NCBI GenBank assembly: GCA_026706815.1 | Contig: JAPOYA010000024.1 | Location: 98,530 to 162,529 of the forward strand | DNA from: Acidimicrobiaceae bacterium | GTDB taxonomy: Bacteria > Actinomycetota > Acidimicrobiia > Acidimicrobiales > Aldehydirespiratoraceae | Direction: 5' to 3' | DNA length: 64,000 nt | Shown here: in pieces, positions 36,211 through 44,662 of the stretch | Position numbering within the stretch: position 1 is the first letter of the stretch | Layout: every line of letters starts with the position of its first letter | Notes under the pieces: generated by a model | Databases searched by the model: none | What the model saw: the letters and a program-made list of their open reading frames with translations, nothing else | What the model was told of the DNA's origin: nothing | Position numbers and translations under genes: made by a program

Positions 36211-36464
36211 TTTCGCTGGGAGGCCACGAGGTCGCTCACGGTTCCCTTGCCGACAATCTTGGCTCCGGTTAGTTTCTGGCGTGCGGAGGATGCCGGGGTG
36301 ACGACACCCTCGGCGATCAAGCGATCGATCGGGCGCGGCTGCCCCAAGGAAACCAGACGGGCGAAGGCTTTGCCGTGATCGGTCACGACGACTTCCTCCC
36401 CGGCCCTCACAGCCGCCAAGTACTTGCTGAGATGGTTGCGTAGTTCCCGAATGCCTGTTTCCAT
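36207..36464 (-). CDS. Phd/YefM-family antitoxin
   Basis: An 85-residue antitoxin: IRELRNHLSKYLAAVRAGEEVVVTDHGK is the Phd/YefM DNA-binding fold; the C-terminal part should embrace the PIN toxin. On the minus strand the -10-like TACAAT (36471-36476) lies six bases from the ATG, so this mRNA may also be leaderless. Confidence 0.9.
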   Translation of the reverse strand: METGIRELRNHLSKYLAAVRAGEEVVVTDHGKAFARLVSLGQPRPIDRLIAEGVVTPASSARQKLTGAKIVGKGTVSDLVASQRK

Positions 36465-36495
36465 GGCTCCATTGTAGCGCTTTTAAACTTATTTT

Positions 36496-36505
36496 TGTAG
36501 CTACA
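36496..36505. promoter_or_regulatory. palindrome TGTAGCTACA upstream of the Phd antitoxin
   Basis: A perfect 10-bp palindrome 32 bases upstream of the antitoxin start, just before the likely -35 region, with a half-copy (TTGTAG) at the -10 box. Phd/YefM antitoxins repress their own operon by binding such short palindromes. Confidence 0.5.
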
Positions 36506-36588
36506 GAATCGGAAACGGCGACAAGGCCGTGTTGACAAGTGTCGTGCGCTTTCTGTTGATCTCGGAATGTCGCGATTGTGTCGAGGTA

Positions 36589-36816
36589 CTAGGCGATGTC
36601 ACTTTCGTAGCAGGCGTCGGTAGAGGTGTTTCCCCAAGTGTCAGAAGACTGACGAATCATGCGTGGCTTGAAGCGGTAGTGATCCTCGGTCCGCCCGTCG
36701 TCGAAATGGAGGGCGCCAAGCAAGCGGCTAGAGATAGCTTGAAGAATCTCGCGCAACCATGTCGTAGTTGGATCTGGATCGGAGTCCGCAACTTGGGTCG
36801 CGTAAAGCTCAGCCAA
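36589..36816 (-). CDS. possible small hypothetical protein
   Basis: A 75-codon frame starting four bases after the DUF429 gene stops, on the same strand. It reads WLREILQAISSRLLGALHFDDG and DHYRFKPRMIRQSSD, a plausible soluble protein, but has no recognised family. The rest of the 356-base interval between the antitoxin and the DUF429 gene shows no other gene. It may be a remnant. Confidence 0.35.
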   Translation of the reverse strand: MAELYATQVADSDPDPTTTWLREILQAISSRLLGALHFDDGRTEDHYRFKPRMIRQSSDTWGNTSTDACYESDIA

Positions 36817-36820
36817 GGTA

Positions 36821-37618
36821 TTAAGCCTGGATCCACCGGTGGTGTGGTGGCGTTGGGGTTGCCGCGTCCATCGGGACGACCATGTAACCGTTCGAGTCCC
36901 CTATCGTCTTCCACGCGTTTTTGTTGCTCCACCAGAGCCACGCGGCCACGGCGCAGGTGAGTCCGTCGAGCTTGTCTTCAAGGCGCTTGAGTTCCTTTCC
37001 CTTAGCACCCTCCGCGGTCTCTGGTGCGAGTGCAGAAGTGACCTCAGCGTTCTCAAGCACACCGGGACCCTCTTGGCCTAAGAGTTTCCTGAAGTAGCGT
37101 TGATAACTCTGGAAGGCGTCTCTGCGGCAGGCAACGGGGCGACACTTTTTGGCCTTGTACGGCAACCGTTCCTCCAGGTCGAACAGTCGCACGTGAATCG
37201 TGTGCGGATAGACCTCTATTGCGGCGCGGCAGTCGTTTCCAACCTGCTCAAGTGCCGAAGGGTCGAGTGTGAAGCCGCGTTGCTTGAGGGCAATGCCGAG
37301 ATCGATCCCCGCTCTCCACCCTCGGCGCACCGCCGCATGGGCGGAGTGGGCCGATGCTTTGTAGCGACTGAACTGACGGCCGACTTCCGTCTCTGCCCAA
37401 CGATCTCGTGTGTAGAGCAAGGGTGCGTCGATTGCGACGACGACCGTCCCCGGCACCTCGGCTATCTCGTCTGCGAGGTCTTCGACGCTGTGCGCCTCGG
37501 CTTCAAGCCTGCTGCAAGTCAGATCTGCAGGAGTCCCGCCTTCGAGCCAGCAGATGCCACTTTCGTTGGTCTCCTTCCAGGCCAGGTCGAGACCGATGAA
37601 CGTTGACACGAAGCCCAA
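36821..37618 (-). CDS. DUF429 family protein (predicted RNase H-like fold)
   Basis: A 265-residue protein: FIGLDLAWKETNESGICWLEG and VVVAIDAPLLY are the acidic strands of the RNase H-like fold of DUF429, and a conserved AIEVYPHTIH segment follows. Function of the family is unknown. The right end of the insertion sequence lies eight bases before its start codon, so the native promoter has been lost and expression, if any, must come from the element. Confidence 0.82.
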   Translation of the reverse strand: MGFVSTFIGLDLAWKETNESGICWLEGGTPADLTCSRLEAEAHSVEDLADEIAEVPGTVVVAIDAPLLYTRDRWAETEVGRQFSRYKASAHSAHAAVRRGWRAGIDLGIALKQRGFTLDPSALEQVGNDCRAAIEVYPHTIHVRLFDLEERLPYKAKKCRPVACRRDAFQSYQRYFRKLLGQEGPGVLENAEVTSALAPETAEGAKGKELKRLEDKLDGLTCAVAAWLWWSNKNAWKTIGDSNGYMVVPMDAATPTPPHHRWIQA

Positions 37619-37626
37619 GATTACTC

Positions 37627-38981
37627 GGCCCTGCGCGTTTTTGTGGGTTTTGGGGTTGCTGGTGTTGGTGTGGGGGTCATGTTATCAGGAGTCCTCTTGC
37701 GGCGAAGTTGGTTGGGTTGGTGAACCCGTGGGCGGTTCGTCGCATGACTTGGAGGAGGTTGTCAGTGTTTTCGGTTCTGCCGTTGGAGACTCGGCCGGTG
37801 TGATGGAAGGCGAGTATCTCGTCGGATGAGGAGATGATGGCGTCGACGATGTGATGGAACTCGGGGAGTTCGCCGGTCTGGTAGAGGTCACAGAACCTGT
37901 CGAGGGCTTCGAGGGCGCCGTCGTGGTCGTCTGCGAGGTAGAGGCCGTGGAGCTCTTGGAGGGCTTGCCAGCCTGTTTCGAGCCGGGGATGAGCATCGAA
38001 GAGCTTGTCGAGGCGGGCTTGGTCCGCGTCGTTGAGGTGGTCGTGTCGGCGCATCAACAAGAAGCGGGTTTTGAACACTTGGGGGTCGAAGGCGGGTTTG
38101 ACGCCCTGGGGTTGGCGGCGCTGGACGTCGCGGCGCACCGCGGTCAGCCCTGCACAGAACCATCTGATCACATGGAACCGGTCCAGCACATGACGGGCGT
38201 GGGGCGAACAGGCCTCTATCGACGGCTTGTAGGCTTTGGAGCCGTCTGTGACCACGACTTTGACGCTGCGGCGCCAGCGATGGGGTTGCGACATCAAAAA
38301 CCCGTTCAACGCTGCGCTGTCGCGGTGCTCGACCATGGCCAGGGTCTTGCCGGTGCCGCCGTTGACGATCACAGTCACATAACGGTGACGTTTGCGCATC
38401 GAGGTCTCATCCACCAACAACACCGAACAGCGGCGGCTGCGGCGATGCTCGGCGATCAACCCCGACCAAGCCCCCACCAACGCGTTGACCGTCGACCAGC
38501 CCACACCGTGGCGGCGCGCCACCGCACGGATCGGCATCGCCTGCGCGTCCGCCGCCAACCGCCGCGCCAGGCGACAGGTCAAAGCACCCTCGAACTCCGG
38601 GTGATCCTCCAACCAACGCCCACCGCAGTTGCCGCACACCAACCTGCGGCGCAGCCACACCAACGTCGTGCGCCGCCCCGACACCTCAAGGTCGCGTACC
38701 TCGCGCAAGCGGGTGTCATGCACCCGATGACACTTGAACCCGCAACACCGGCAACGCGGACGCGTCACCGCCGACACAACCTTGACGCGCAGCTCGCTCG
38801 GCGCGCCGGCCAACACCTCCAACACACGAACCTGACGCAAATGCAACCGCACCCGCATAACATCTGAACCCATCGGGGCCCTCCTGGACAGGCGATACAG
38901 ACATCACCGATTCCAGCAGGGCCCCGACCCCCCACACAGGGACCCTCAACCACCCCGCTCCCCACGTTTTCGCGCAGGCTC
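37627..38981. mobile_element. ISL3-family insertion sequence
   Basis: About 1355 bp with one intact transposase gene. Imperfect terminal inverted repeats can be aligned: CCCTGCGCG at the left end (37629-37637) and AGCCTGCGCG read from the right end (38980-38971), followed on both sides by a GTGGG segment. The flanks GATTACTC and GACTTGTT do not match, so no 8-bp target duplication is present. That is expected if one side was deleted after insertion. Exact ends are inferred. Confidence 0.75.
37677..38873 (-). CDS. ISL3-family transposase
   Basis: A 398-residue transposase. N-terminal zinc ribbon (CRCCGFKCHRVH and CGNCGGRW), helix-turn-helix around IRAVARRHGVGWSTVNAL, then the DDE catalytic domain: Asp in LLVDETSMRKRH, Asp in VVVTDGSKAYKP and Glu in SNGRTENTDNLLQ. 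The frame is intact and full length, so the element may be active. The last 40 residues follow the Glu closely, as usual for ISL3. Confidence 0.93.
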   Translation of the reverse strand: MGSDVMRVRLHLRQVRVLEVLAGAPSELRVKVVSAVTRPRCRCCGFKCHRVHDTRLREVRDLEVSGRRTTLVWLRRRLVCGNCGGRWLEDHPEFEGALTCRLARRLAADAQAMPIRAVARRHGVGWSTVNALVGAWSGLIAEHRRSRRCSVLLVDETSMRKRHRYVTVIVNGGTGKTLAMVEHRDSAALNGFLMSQPHRWRRSVKVVVTDGSKAYKPSIEACSPHARHVLDRFHVIRWFCAGLTAVRRDVQRRQPQGVKPAFDPQVFKTRFLLMRRHDHLNDADQARLDKLFDAHPRLETGWQALQELHGLYLADDHDGALEALDRFCDLYQTGELPEFHHIVDAIISSSDEILAFHHTGRVSNGRTENTDNLLQVMRRTAHGFTNPTNFAARGLLIT

Positions 38982-39685
38982 GACTTGTTGAGCGTTATGG
39001 CCGTAACAGACTCGATGCAGGGGCATTCACCAATGATGACCCGCGGCGCGTCATTGCCGAACTGCAGAGTACGGGGGTGCTCGCAAAGGCCGACCAGAGG
39101 GTGATCGAAGGTGGCACCTTTCAACTGACACCAGATGAACTGGAGACAGTTTCGAAATTCGCGCGGGGCGGGGCGCACCAAAAGCATTTGCTGGCCTGGC
39201 TTCCCCAGAGCGTGGAAGACCGCGTAACACAGGACTCTCAACGCACCGCTCGCATCATTGAGGAGTACCAGCACTATACAGAGCCGGACTGGCCGACCCT
39301 GATCTTTGCGACATCGGTTGAGCATGCTCAAACACTGGCGGCTCTACTCAACCTCCAAGGGATCACTGCAAGATCGGTGAGCGGTACGACCGATCCTGCG
39401 GTCCGCCGACGCGTGGTTGATGGATTTCGCAGGGGGGAGATCACTGCGCTCATCAACTATGGCGTCTTCCGTGAAGGCTTCGATGCGCCGAAGACACGCT
39501 GCATCATCGTGGCCCGACCTGTGTACAGCCCGAACCTGTACTTCCAAATGATCGGTCGAGGACTTAGGGGTCCAAAGAACGGCGGCAATGAGAGATGCCT
39601 CATTCTCAACGTGAGCGACACGATCGACAACTTCGGCCAAGGACTCGCCTTCACCGATTTGAACTGGCTCTGGGATCGCATGTAA
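38982..39685 (+). pseudogene. C-terminal remnant of a superfamily II helicase, cut off by the insertion sequence
   Basis: The frame is open from the IS end, reading LVERYGRNRLDAGAF straight out of the junction, so the start of the gene is missing. What remains is RecA-like domain 2: TLIFATSVEHAQTLAALL (motif IV), INYGVFREGFDAPKTRCIIV (motif V) and FQMIGRGLRGPKNGG (motif VI). Motifs I and II are gone, so it cannot hydrolyse ATP. A GTG at 39077 could start a 202-residue protein but would be non-functional as a helicase. It may once have belonged to the restriction-modification locus that follows. Confidence 0.85.
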
Positions 39686-39729
39686 TCGCTGATCCACCAC
39701 TGACGAGCCCAACTAACTTCGACAATACA

Positions 39730-39745
39730 TCGAACAGACGTTCGA
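39730..39745. promoter_or_regulatory. SOS box (LexA operator) upstream of the methyltransferase-nuclease operon
   Basis: TCGAACAGACGTTCGA is a perfect dyad with half-sites TCGAAC and GTTCGA spaced by four bases, matching the LexA operator consensus of Actinobacteria and Bacillus (CGAAC-N4-GTTCG). It lies 152 bases upstream of the first methyltransferase start and overlaps a possible -35 (TTCGAA) with a TATATG-like -10 about 19 bases on. No other copy was seen in the window. Confidence 0.75.
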
Positions 39746-39896
39746 AAGGAATGTCACACCCTGTGTATATGGTGTCATGCCATGTCCCATCACCTGGCTG
39801 TGTTTGGTCTGGCCGTTGTTCCGAGTGCCGTGCCGAATCGAACTAGTGTTAGCGGAATGTCTGTCGCCTGTTTCTGCGGATTGAAGGCGGCAACTC

Positions 39897-41657
39897 ATGG
39901 TTGACGTTCACCGCCGAGAGTCAGCGCTAGACGGGGCTCGGCCCCGTGAGCCGATGATGAGCGACATCAAGGGAGGCAAGGGGAGTGTCTTCTACCGGGC
40001 CCACTCATACCATACGAAAGTGCCTGTGGAGGGCATTGTCCAGCTGATCGAGCACTACACAGATCCCGGCGATGTGGTGCTCGACCCGTTCTGTGGGTCC
40101 GGCCAGACAGGTGTTGCCGCCGTGCTGACTGGCAGGCATGCCGTGCTGTCCGATCTCTCGCCGGCCGCGGTCCATATCGCTCGTGGTTACACCGCGCGAG
40201 TCAACCCCGATCGGTTCAAGCAGGTCGCATCCGAGCTGCTGGCCTGGCTTAGGCCGCAGGAACTGGAGCTATACGGAGTGCCCGGTGGACAGATCGAGTA
40301 CACGGTCTGGTCCGACGTGTACCAGTGCGTCAGGTGTGACCGGGAGATCCTGTTCTGGGACGCGGCTGTGGATCATCACGCTGGAGCTGTCCTGAAGACG
40401 CTGTCGTGTCCCGTGGGCCATGGGCCCTTCAAGAAGACAGATCTCCACTGGCTGAGTTCCCAACCGGTGCAAGAGAACATTAGCCTCGATGGGCAAAGCG
40501 CTCGACTCGTGCGGTCAGTCGAGACTGCGGGACAAAGGAACGGAGTCGAACGGGTCAACATCCCGCACTGGTTCCCGAGAGTTCCCTGGGAATCGTGGCG
40601 CGAGATGTGGCGATCCCAGCACGAAGCCCAAGGCATTGTGACTTCTGCAGATTTCTTCACAGAGCGTAATCTGTATGCGCTGTCGGCACTCTGGGATGCG
40701 ATCGCGCGGGTAAAAGAAGACAGGATTCGTGCCGGTCTTCGTTTCGTGTTCACCGCGAGTGTCAACCGAGCCTCACGTCGCTATCAGTGGCATCCGAAGC
40801 GGCCGACGAACGTCTTGTCGTCCACGATGTATGTAGCGTCATTGAACTACGAATTCAATGTATTCAGCCTCTTCCGTCGCAAGCTCGCCACCATCACCAG
40901 TATGTACCGGGAGACCTGGGAAGCACCTGGCTCGTGTGAGGTGCACCTCGGATCCGCCGAGCAGCTTTCGTGGGCAGCGGATGACAGTGTCGATTATGTC
41001 TTTGCCGATCCCCCGTTCGGTTCGAACATCTACTACAGCGACTCCTCGTTTCTCTGGGAGGCGTGGCTGGGCGAACAGACCGATGTGGCCGCTGAAACCG
41101 TGGTCAACAGACGGTTAACAGCGGAGTTGGGACGCACGACGCTTGACGATTACGAGAAAGCGATGAGTCGGGCGATGGGTGAAATCAGTCGTGCGATGCG
41201 GCCAGGCGCGTGGGCTTCGCTGCAGTTCCACAATTCGGACGACGCGGTCTGGTCAGCCATCCAGAGCGCTGTCGATTCGGCGGGGCTGAGCGTCGAAGCT
41301 GCCGTCGTGATGGACAAGGGGCAGGCTTCATTTAAGGGACTTCGACATGAGGACAAGGGCGAGAAGGTTGCGAACTTCGATCTCGTAATGCACCTTGCTG
41401 TTGGGTCCACACCAGGTTCCAGAACTCAACGCCGCGAAGTGGACCGAACCGAAATCGCAAAGGAACTGCGGGAATACATAGCGCTCCAACCGCCATCGCG
41501 ACGCACTACGCCATGGTTGCACTCGCAAGTTATGCGTTACTTGCTCGCCGAGGGTGCATCGCCTGCTGGCTGGAGCTTCGCTGCCGTTGAGTCTCTGTGT
41601 GGCGAGGTTCTTGAGAGGAGGGGAACCGCATGGCATCTGCCAGTCGCAAGCAAGTAA
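39897..41657 (+). CDS. Zn-ribbon DNA methyltransferase, first of a tandem pair
   Basis: A 586-residue predicted amino-group DNA methyltransferase. Order of parts: a motif X-like segment (SYHTKVPVEGIVQLIEHY), SAM motif I DPFCGSGQTG (63-72), a large target-recognition region with a zinc ribbon (CVRCDREILFWDAA, later CPVGHG), then catalytic motif IV DPPFGSN (371-377) and a HNSDDAVW segment. This X-I-recognition-IV order and the ribbon resemble COG1743-type adenine methylases. It overlaps its paralogue downstream by 28 bases. Start ATG 39897 has no strong ribosome binding site; ATG 39954 is possible. Confidence 0.85.
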   Translation: MVDVHRRESALDGARPREPMMSDIKGGKGSVFYRAHSYHTKVPVEGIVQLIEHYTDPGDVVLDPFCGSGQTGVAAVLTGRHAVLSDLSPAAVHIARGYTARVNPDRFKQVASELLAWLRPQELELYGVPGGQIEYTVWSDVYQCVRCDREILFWDAAVDHHAGAVLKTLSCPVGHGPFKKTDLHWLSSQPVQENISLDGQSARLVRSVETAGQRNGVERVNIPHWFPRVPWESWREMWRSQHEAQGIVTSADFFTERNLYALSALWDAIARVKEDRIRAGLRFVFTASVNRASRRYQWHPKRPTNVLSSTMYVASLNYEFNVFSLFRRKLATITSMYRETWEAPGSCEVHLGSAEQLSWAADDSVDYVFADPPFGSNIYYSDSSFLWEAWLGEQTDVAAETVVNRRLTAELGRTTLDDYEKAMSRAMGEISRAMRPGAWASLQFHNSDDAVWSAIQSAVDSAGLSVEAAVVMDKGQASFKGLRHEDKGEKVANFDLVMHLAVGSTPGSRTQRREVDRTEIAKELREYIALQPPSRRTTPWLHSQVMRYLLAEGASPAGWSFAAVESLCGEVLERRGTAWHLPVASK

Positions 41658-43396
41658 GCCGGCCTTCGTTGGCGGCCCATGAGCCTCTACCCGACCATGT
41701 GGCTGGTTCAAAGGGAGGGCCTTGGTACACGTCGCACACCTATCCCACTAAGGTTCCACCTGAGGCGATCAGACCCTTCATTGAGGCGTCGACTGAGCCA
41801 GGCGGTCTGGTTGCCGATCCGTTCTGTGGATCCGGGATGACAGGAGTTGCGGCGTTGCTCACAGGTCGACGGGCGGCGCTCTCTGACCTATCGCCCGGTG
41901 CTGTACATCTCGCCCGAAACCACACGCGGCGCGTATCTCCCGAGCAGTTGGCTGAGGCTGTAGCTGTGCTCGACCGTTCATGGATGCGCCGAACAGAACG
42001 CGATCTGTATTGGTCGTCGGTCGATACCGATGACGGGGTTGTGCACGGGCTAGCGCGCCATACGGTCTGGTCAGAGGTCTACGAGTGCCCGAAATGCGCG
42101 TCGGAGGTTGTTCTATGGGATGCGGCTGAGCCCGACCGGCCGCTGCCTCGTGACATTCGCTGCAATACCTGCAGGTGTTGGTTCAATCGGAGGAGCGCCA
42201 TCCCGGTTGCATCGGTACCCCGGTGGATCACGCTCGCCCCTGCGTCAGGAGGAAGGCTCGTCCATGGCTATCCAACCGCAGCTGCACTCAACCGGATCGA
42301 CAAGATCGGATGTCGCCGGATTACTCGCTGGATGCCGACGGATCCGATCAACCCGTCTCGTGAGATGTACATCAGGTCGGCGCTTCATCTTCGTGGGGTG
42401 CAGACGGTCGCCCACATGTTTGCTCGCCGGCCAGCCATAGCGCTCTCGCGGCTGTGGCATCGAATTGGCCTAGTGCACGACACGGCCGTACGCGAGGCGC
42501 TGCAGTTCGCCTTTACGAACACGGCGTGGCACGCCAGCCGGATGCGACGTTACAACGCGAAGGGAGGCCAGCGGCCACTCACCGGCACTCTCTTCATCCC
42601 GCAGTTGGTCTCGGAGCCCAACGTTTTTGAGGTCTTTCGTCACCAAGTACGCCAAGTTTGTCGGCTCTACGAGGTGCTCCCGGACGGTGAAGTCAACGTT
42701 AACCAAGCGTCGGCTACCGACCTGCGTTGGCTCGCTGACAACTCGGTTGACTATGTGTTCACCGATCCACCTTTCGGCAACAATATTCACTATGCGGATT
42801 GCAACATTGTCTGGGAGGCGTGGCTTGGAGATCTTACTGACAACGATCAGGAGATCGTCGTCAACAAGTCGCGTCGAGTCGAAGACGGAGGTAAGACGAT
42901 AGGCGACTATCAGCGGCTGCTCACCGACTCCTTCCGAGAGGCGAAACGCGTTGTCGCCAAGGACGGGCGCGTCTCGGTCGTATTTCACAACTCGGACGAC
43001 GCCGTGTGGAGTGCGCTTCTTGACGCGGTGGAGGATGTTGGTCTTCGCCAAGCGGAAGTGTCGATCCTTGACAAGGGGCAGCGCAGTCAGAAGGGCTACA
43101 AGATTAGGAGAGGGGAGCTTGTTCCGTTCTACGACCTCGTCATGACATTCGACGTCGCTCAAAGAAGCACCCCGCGGCTCAACGGAGCGGGCGATATAGC
43201 CGTCGATGCCGTCACGGCGCACCTTGAGAGTCTTGAGCGCCGCACCTCACCGCAGCGCCAGCTCGACTACCTATATTCGGTAGCCGTGGGCGCAGTGATC
43301 GGCGGTGGTGCTAGGCCTGACGGACTCTCGCTCCGCGCTTTCGAGCAACTCTGCAACGATCAGTTTGAACGAGTTGGAAGCGCGTACTATGTGTAG
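41630..43396 (+). CDS. Zn-ribbon DNA methyltransferase, second of a tandem pair
   Basis: A 588-residue paralogue of the preceding gene with the same layout: TYPTKVPPEAIRPFIEA, motif I DPFCGSGMTG (63-72), a zinc ribbon with a complete CxxC pair set (ECPKCASEV and CNTCRCWF), a long recognition region, motif IV DPPFGNN (379-385) and HNSDDAVWSALLDAVE. Lengths are almost equal, but the middle regions differ strongly, which fits two different half-site or strand specificities for an asymmetric recognition sequence. GAGGAGGGG-like sequence lies near the ATG at 41630. Confidence 0.86.
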   Translation: MASASRKQVSRPSLAAHEPLPDHVAGSKGGPWYTSHTYPTKVPPEAIRPFIEASTEPGGLVADPFCGSGMTGVAALLTGRRAALSDLSPGAVHLARNHTRRVSPEQLAEAVAVLDRSWMRRTERDLYWSSVDTDDGVVHGLARHTVWSEVYECPKCASEVVLWDAAEPDRPLPRDIRCNTCRCWFNRRSAIPVASVPRWITLAPASGGRLVHGYPTAAALNRIDKIGCRRITRWMPTDPINPSREMYIRSALHLRGVQTVAHMFARRPAIALSRLWHRIGLVHDTAVREALQFAFTNTAWHASRMRRYNAKGGQRPLTGTLFIPQLVSEPNVFEVFRHQVRQVCRLYEVLPDGEVNVNQASATDLRWLADNSVDYVFTDPPFGNNIHYADCNIVWEAWLGDLTDNDQEIVVNKSRRVEDGGKTIGDYQRLLTDSFREAKRVVAKDGRVSVVFHNSDDAVWSALLDAVEDVGLRQAEVSILDKGQRSQKGYKIRRGELVPFYDLVMTFDVAQRSTPRLNGAGDIAVDAVTAHLESLERRTSPQRQLDYLYSVAVGAVIGGGARPDGLSLRAFEQLCNDQFERVGSAYYV

Positions 43397-43420
43397 ACGG
43401 GTGGGTTCAAGAGGACGGAG

Positions 43421-44410
43421 TTGACGGACCGACTCTCGACCACGGAACTTCAAGACCGGTTCGTTGCTGCCATTGGTCCCGCTGCGCTCATCGCGGCACG
43501 CACCGATGCTTCCGGTGAACTCGTTGTGGATCTCTGTCCTCCACTACCCGACCGCGTTCGAGTGTACATCTACAACGCAACGGACCCTCCTGGCGGCCGA
43601 CTGACCCCGGAGCACAAGATTCAACTGACCGGTCAGCGCCGTGGCGAACGGGGCGAACTCGATTGGTCTGGAGTCGACTTGGTGCTGCTCTGCGGCTATG
43701 TCGCCGGACATGACGTCTTTGTGTTCTGGGACGCGGCTCTACACATCGACTTCTCGTACTCGAAGAACCTCCAGGTTCGGACGGCCAATGTTCAAGAAGC
43801 AGCAGCGTCCAGTGTACGGGTGCGTCAGAACCGCCGACTGCAGACCGGAATGGAAGTCGTCATCTGCGCCCCGAGCAAGATGGTGATAGAGGCGATCGAG
43901 GAGCGTGCCTCGAGCGGAGAAGTGCGGTTGCGAGGAGGGAACCACTCGGCACGTCAAGGACAGCCATACACGCGTCCTTCAGGAGGTGGCTCCGCCACCC
44001 CTAGGTCACGGGTATTCAGATTCGATCCTGATGCGATTGATCGAGGAACGAACGCGCACAAGAAGGTCCAGAACCAGCTAGCGGACGCCGTCCGAAAGCG
44101 TGGGTGGGAGCCGCTGTCGCCAAGTGATTCCGATCCTCTATTCGATGTTGGTTGGACTGCGGCCAACGCAGCCTGGATCGCTGAGGTGAAGAGCCTCACC
44201 CCCGCTAATGAGGAACGCCAGCTACGGCTGGGCCTCGGGCAGGTGCTCAGCTACGCACACCTCGTCGATTGGGGGTTCGAGAAGAACCACCCTGTGCTGG
44301 CCGTCGAGCGGGAGCCATCGTCGGCCTACTGGCCTGACCTCTGCGAGTCTCATGGCGTTGCCTTGTCTTGGCCGGACGTGTTCGGCGAACTGCTCGACGC
44401 CTGCGTCTGA
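43421..44410 (+). CDS. predicted restriction endonuclease, RecB-like PD-(D/E)XK nuclease
   Basis: A 329-residue protein that probably starts at TTG 43421 behind GAGGACGGAG. The N-terminal half (EHKIQLTGQRRGERGELDW, then VLLCGYVAGHDVFVFWDAAL, HIDFSYSKNLQVR) looks like the sensor or target domain found in methylase-associated endonucleases. The C-terminal half is a nuclease: Asp242 in DPLFDVGW, Glu255 and Lys257 in WIAEVKS, then QVLSY (Gln274, Tyr278), the QxxxY motif of RecB/Cas4-like enzymes. It follows two methyltransferases in the same operon, so it is inferred to be the cutting subunit. The TTG start may keep its level low. Confidence 0.8.
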   Translation: MTDRLSTTELQDRFVAAIGPAALIAARTDASGELVVDLCPPLPDRVRVYIYNATDPPGGRLTPEHKIQLTGQRRGERGELDWSGVDLVLLCGYVAGHDVFVFWDAALHIDFSYSKNLQVRTANVQEAAASSVRVRQNRRLQTGMEVVICAPSKMVIEAIEERASSGEVRLRGGNHSARQGQPYTRPSGGGSATPRSRVFRFDPDAIDRGTNAHKKVQNQLADAVRKRGWEPLSPSDSDPLFDVGWTAANAAWIAEVKSLTPANEERQLRLGLGQVLSYAHLVDWGFEKNHPVLAVEREPSSAYWPDLCESHGVALSWPDVFGELLDACV

Positions 44411-44468
44411 CACGCGGAACCGCTGTACTTCTGGTTTCGGGCCCTACGGCGCAGCTGTGTCAGAACGG

Positions 44469-44541
44469 AGCCCGAGACAGGAGTCGAACCTGCGACCTGC
44501 TGTTTACAAGACAGCTGCTCTGCCAACTGAGCTACTCGGGC
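44469..44541 (-). tRNA. tRNA-Thr (UGU anticodon)
   Basis: A 73-nt cloverleaf on the minus strand: acceptor GCCCGAG/CTCGGGC, D arm GCTC/GAGC, anticodon arm CTGT-CTTGTAA-ACAG giving UGU, T arm GCAGG-TTCGACT-CCTGT. CCA is not encoded. Its 3' end points at the restriction-modification operon, as expected if that segment entered by recombination at the tRNA. Confidence 0.97.
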
Positions 44542-44662
44542 GTTGCCTCAGCGTAAGGCTGTTTGCGCCGATCAGCGCCGAAATTTCTGCTGCGGTTCCC
44601 ATTGCGCGCTGTGATCTGTCAAGCTAAGGCATACTTGGTACTCACCTACGAGGAGCACGCCG

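Noticed and set aside
37851..38867. 338-codon plus-strand frame opposite the transposase
   Set aside because: It lies entirely within the transposase gene, which has zinc ribbon and DDE residues on the other strand.
37619..38989. 8-bp target duplication around the insertion sequence
   Set aside because: Flanks GATTACTC and GACTTGTT share too few positions; the element appears to lack a duplication.
34700..44541. Second copy of the tRNA-Thr 3' end as the left attachment site
   Set aside because: No stretch matching the tRNA end was found by eye between azlD and the tRNA.
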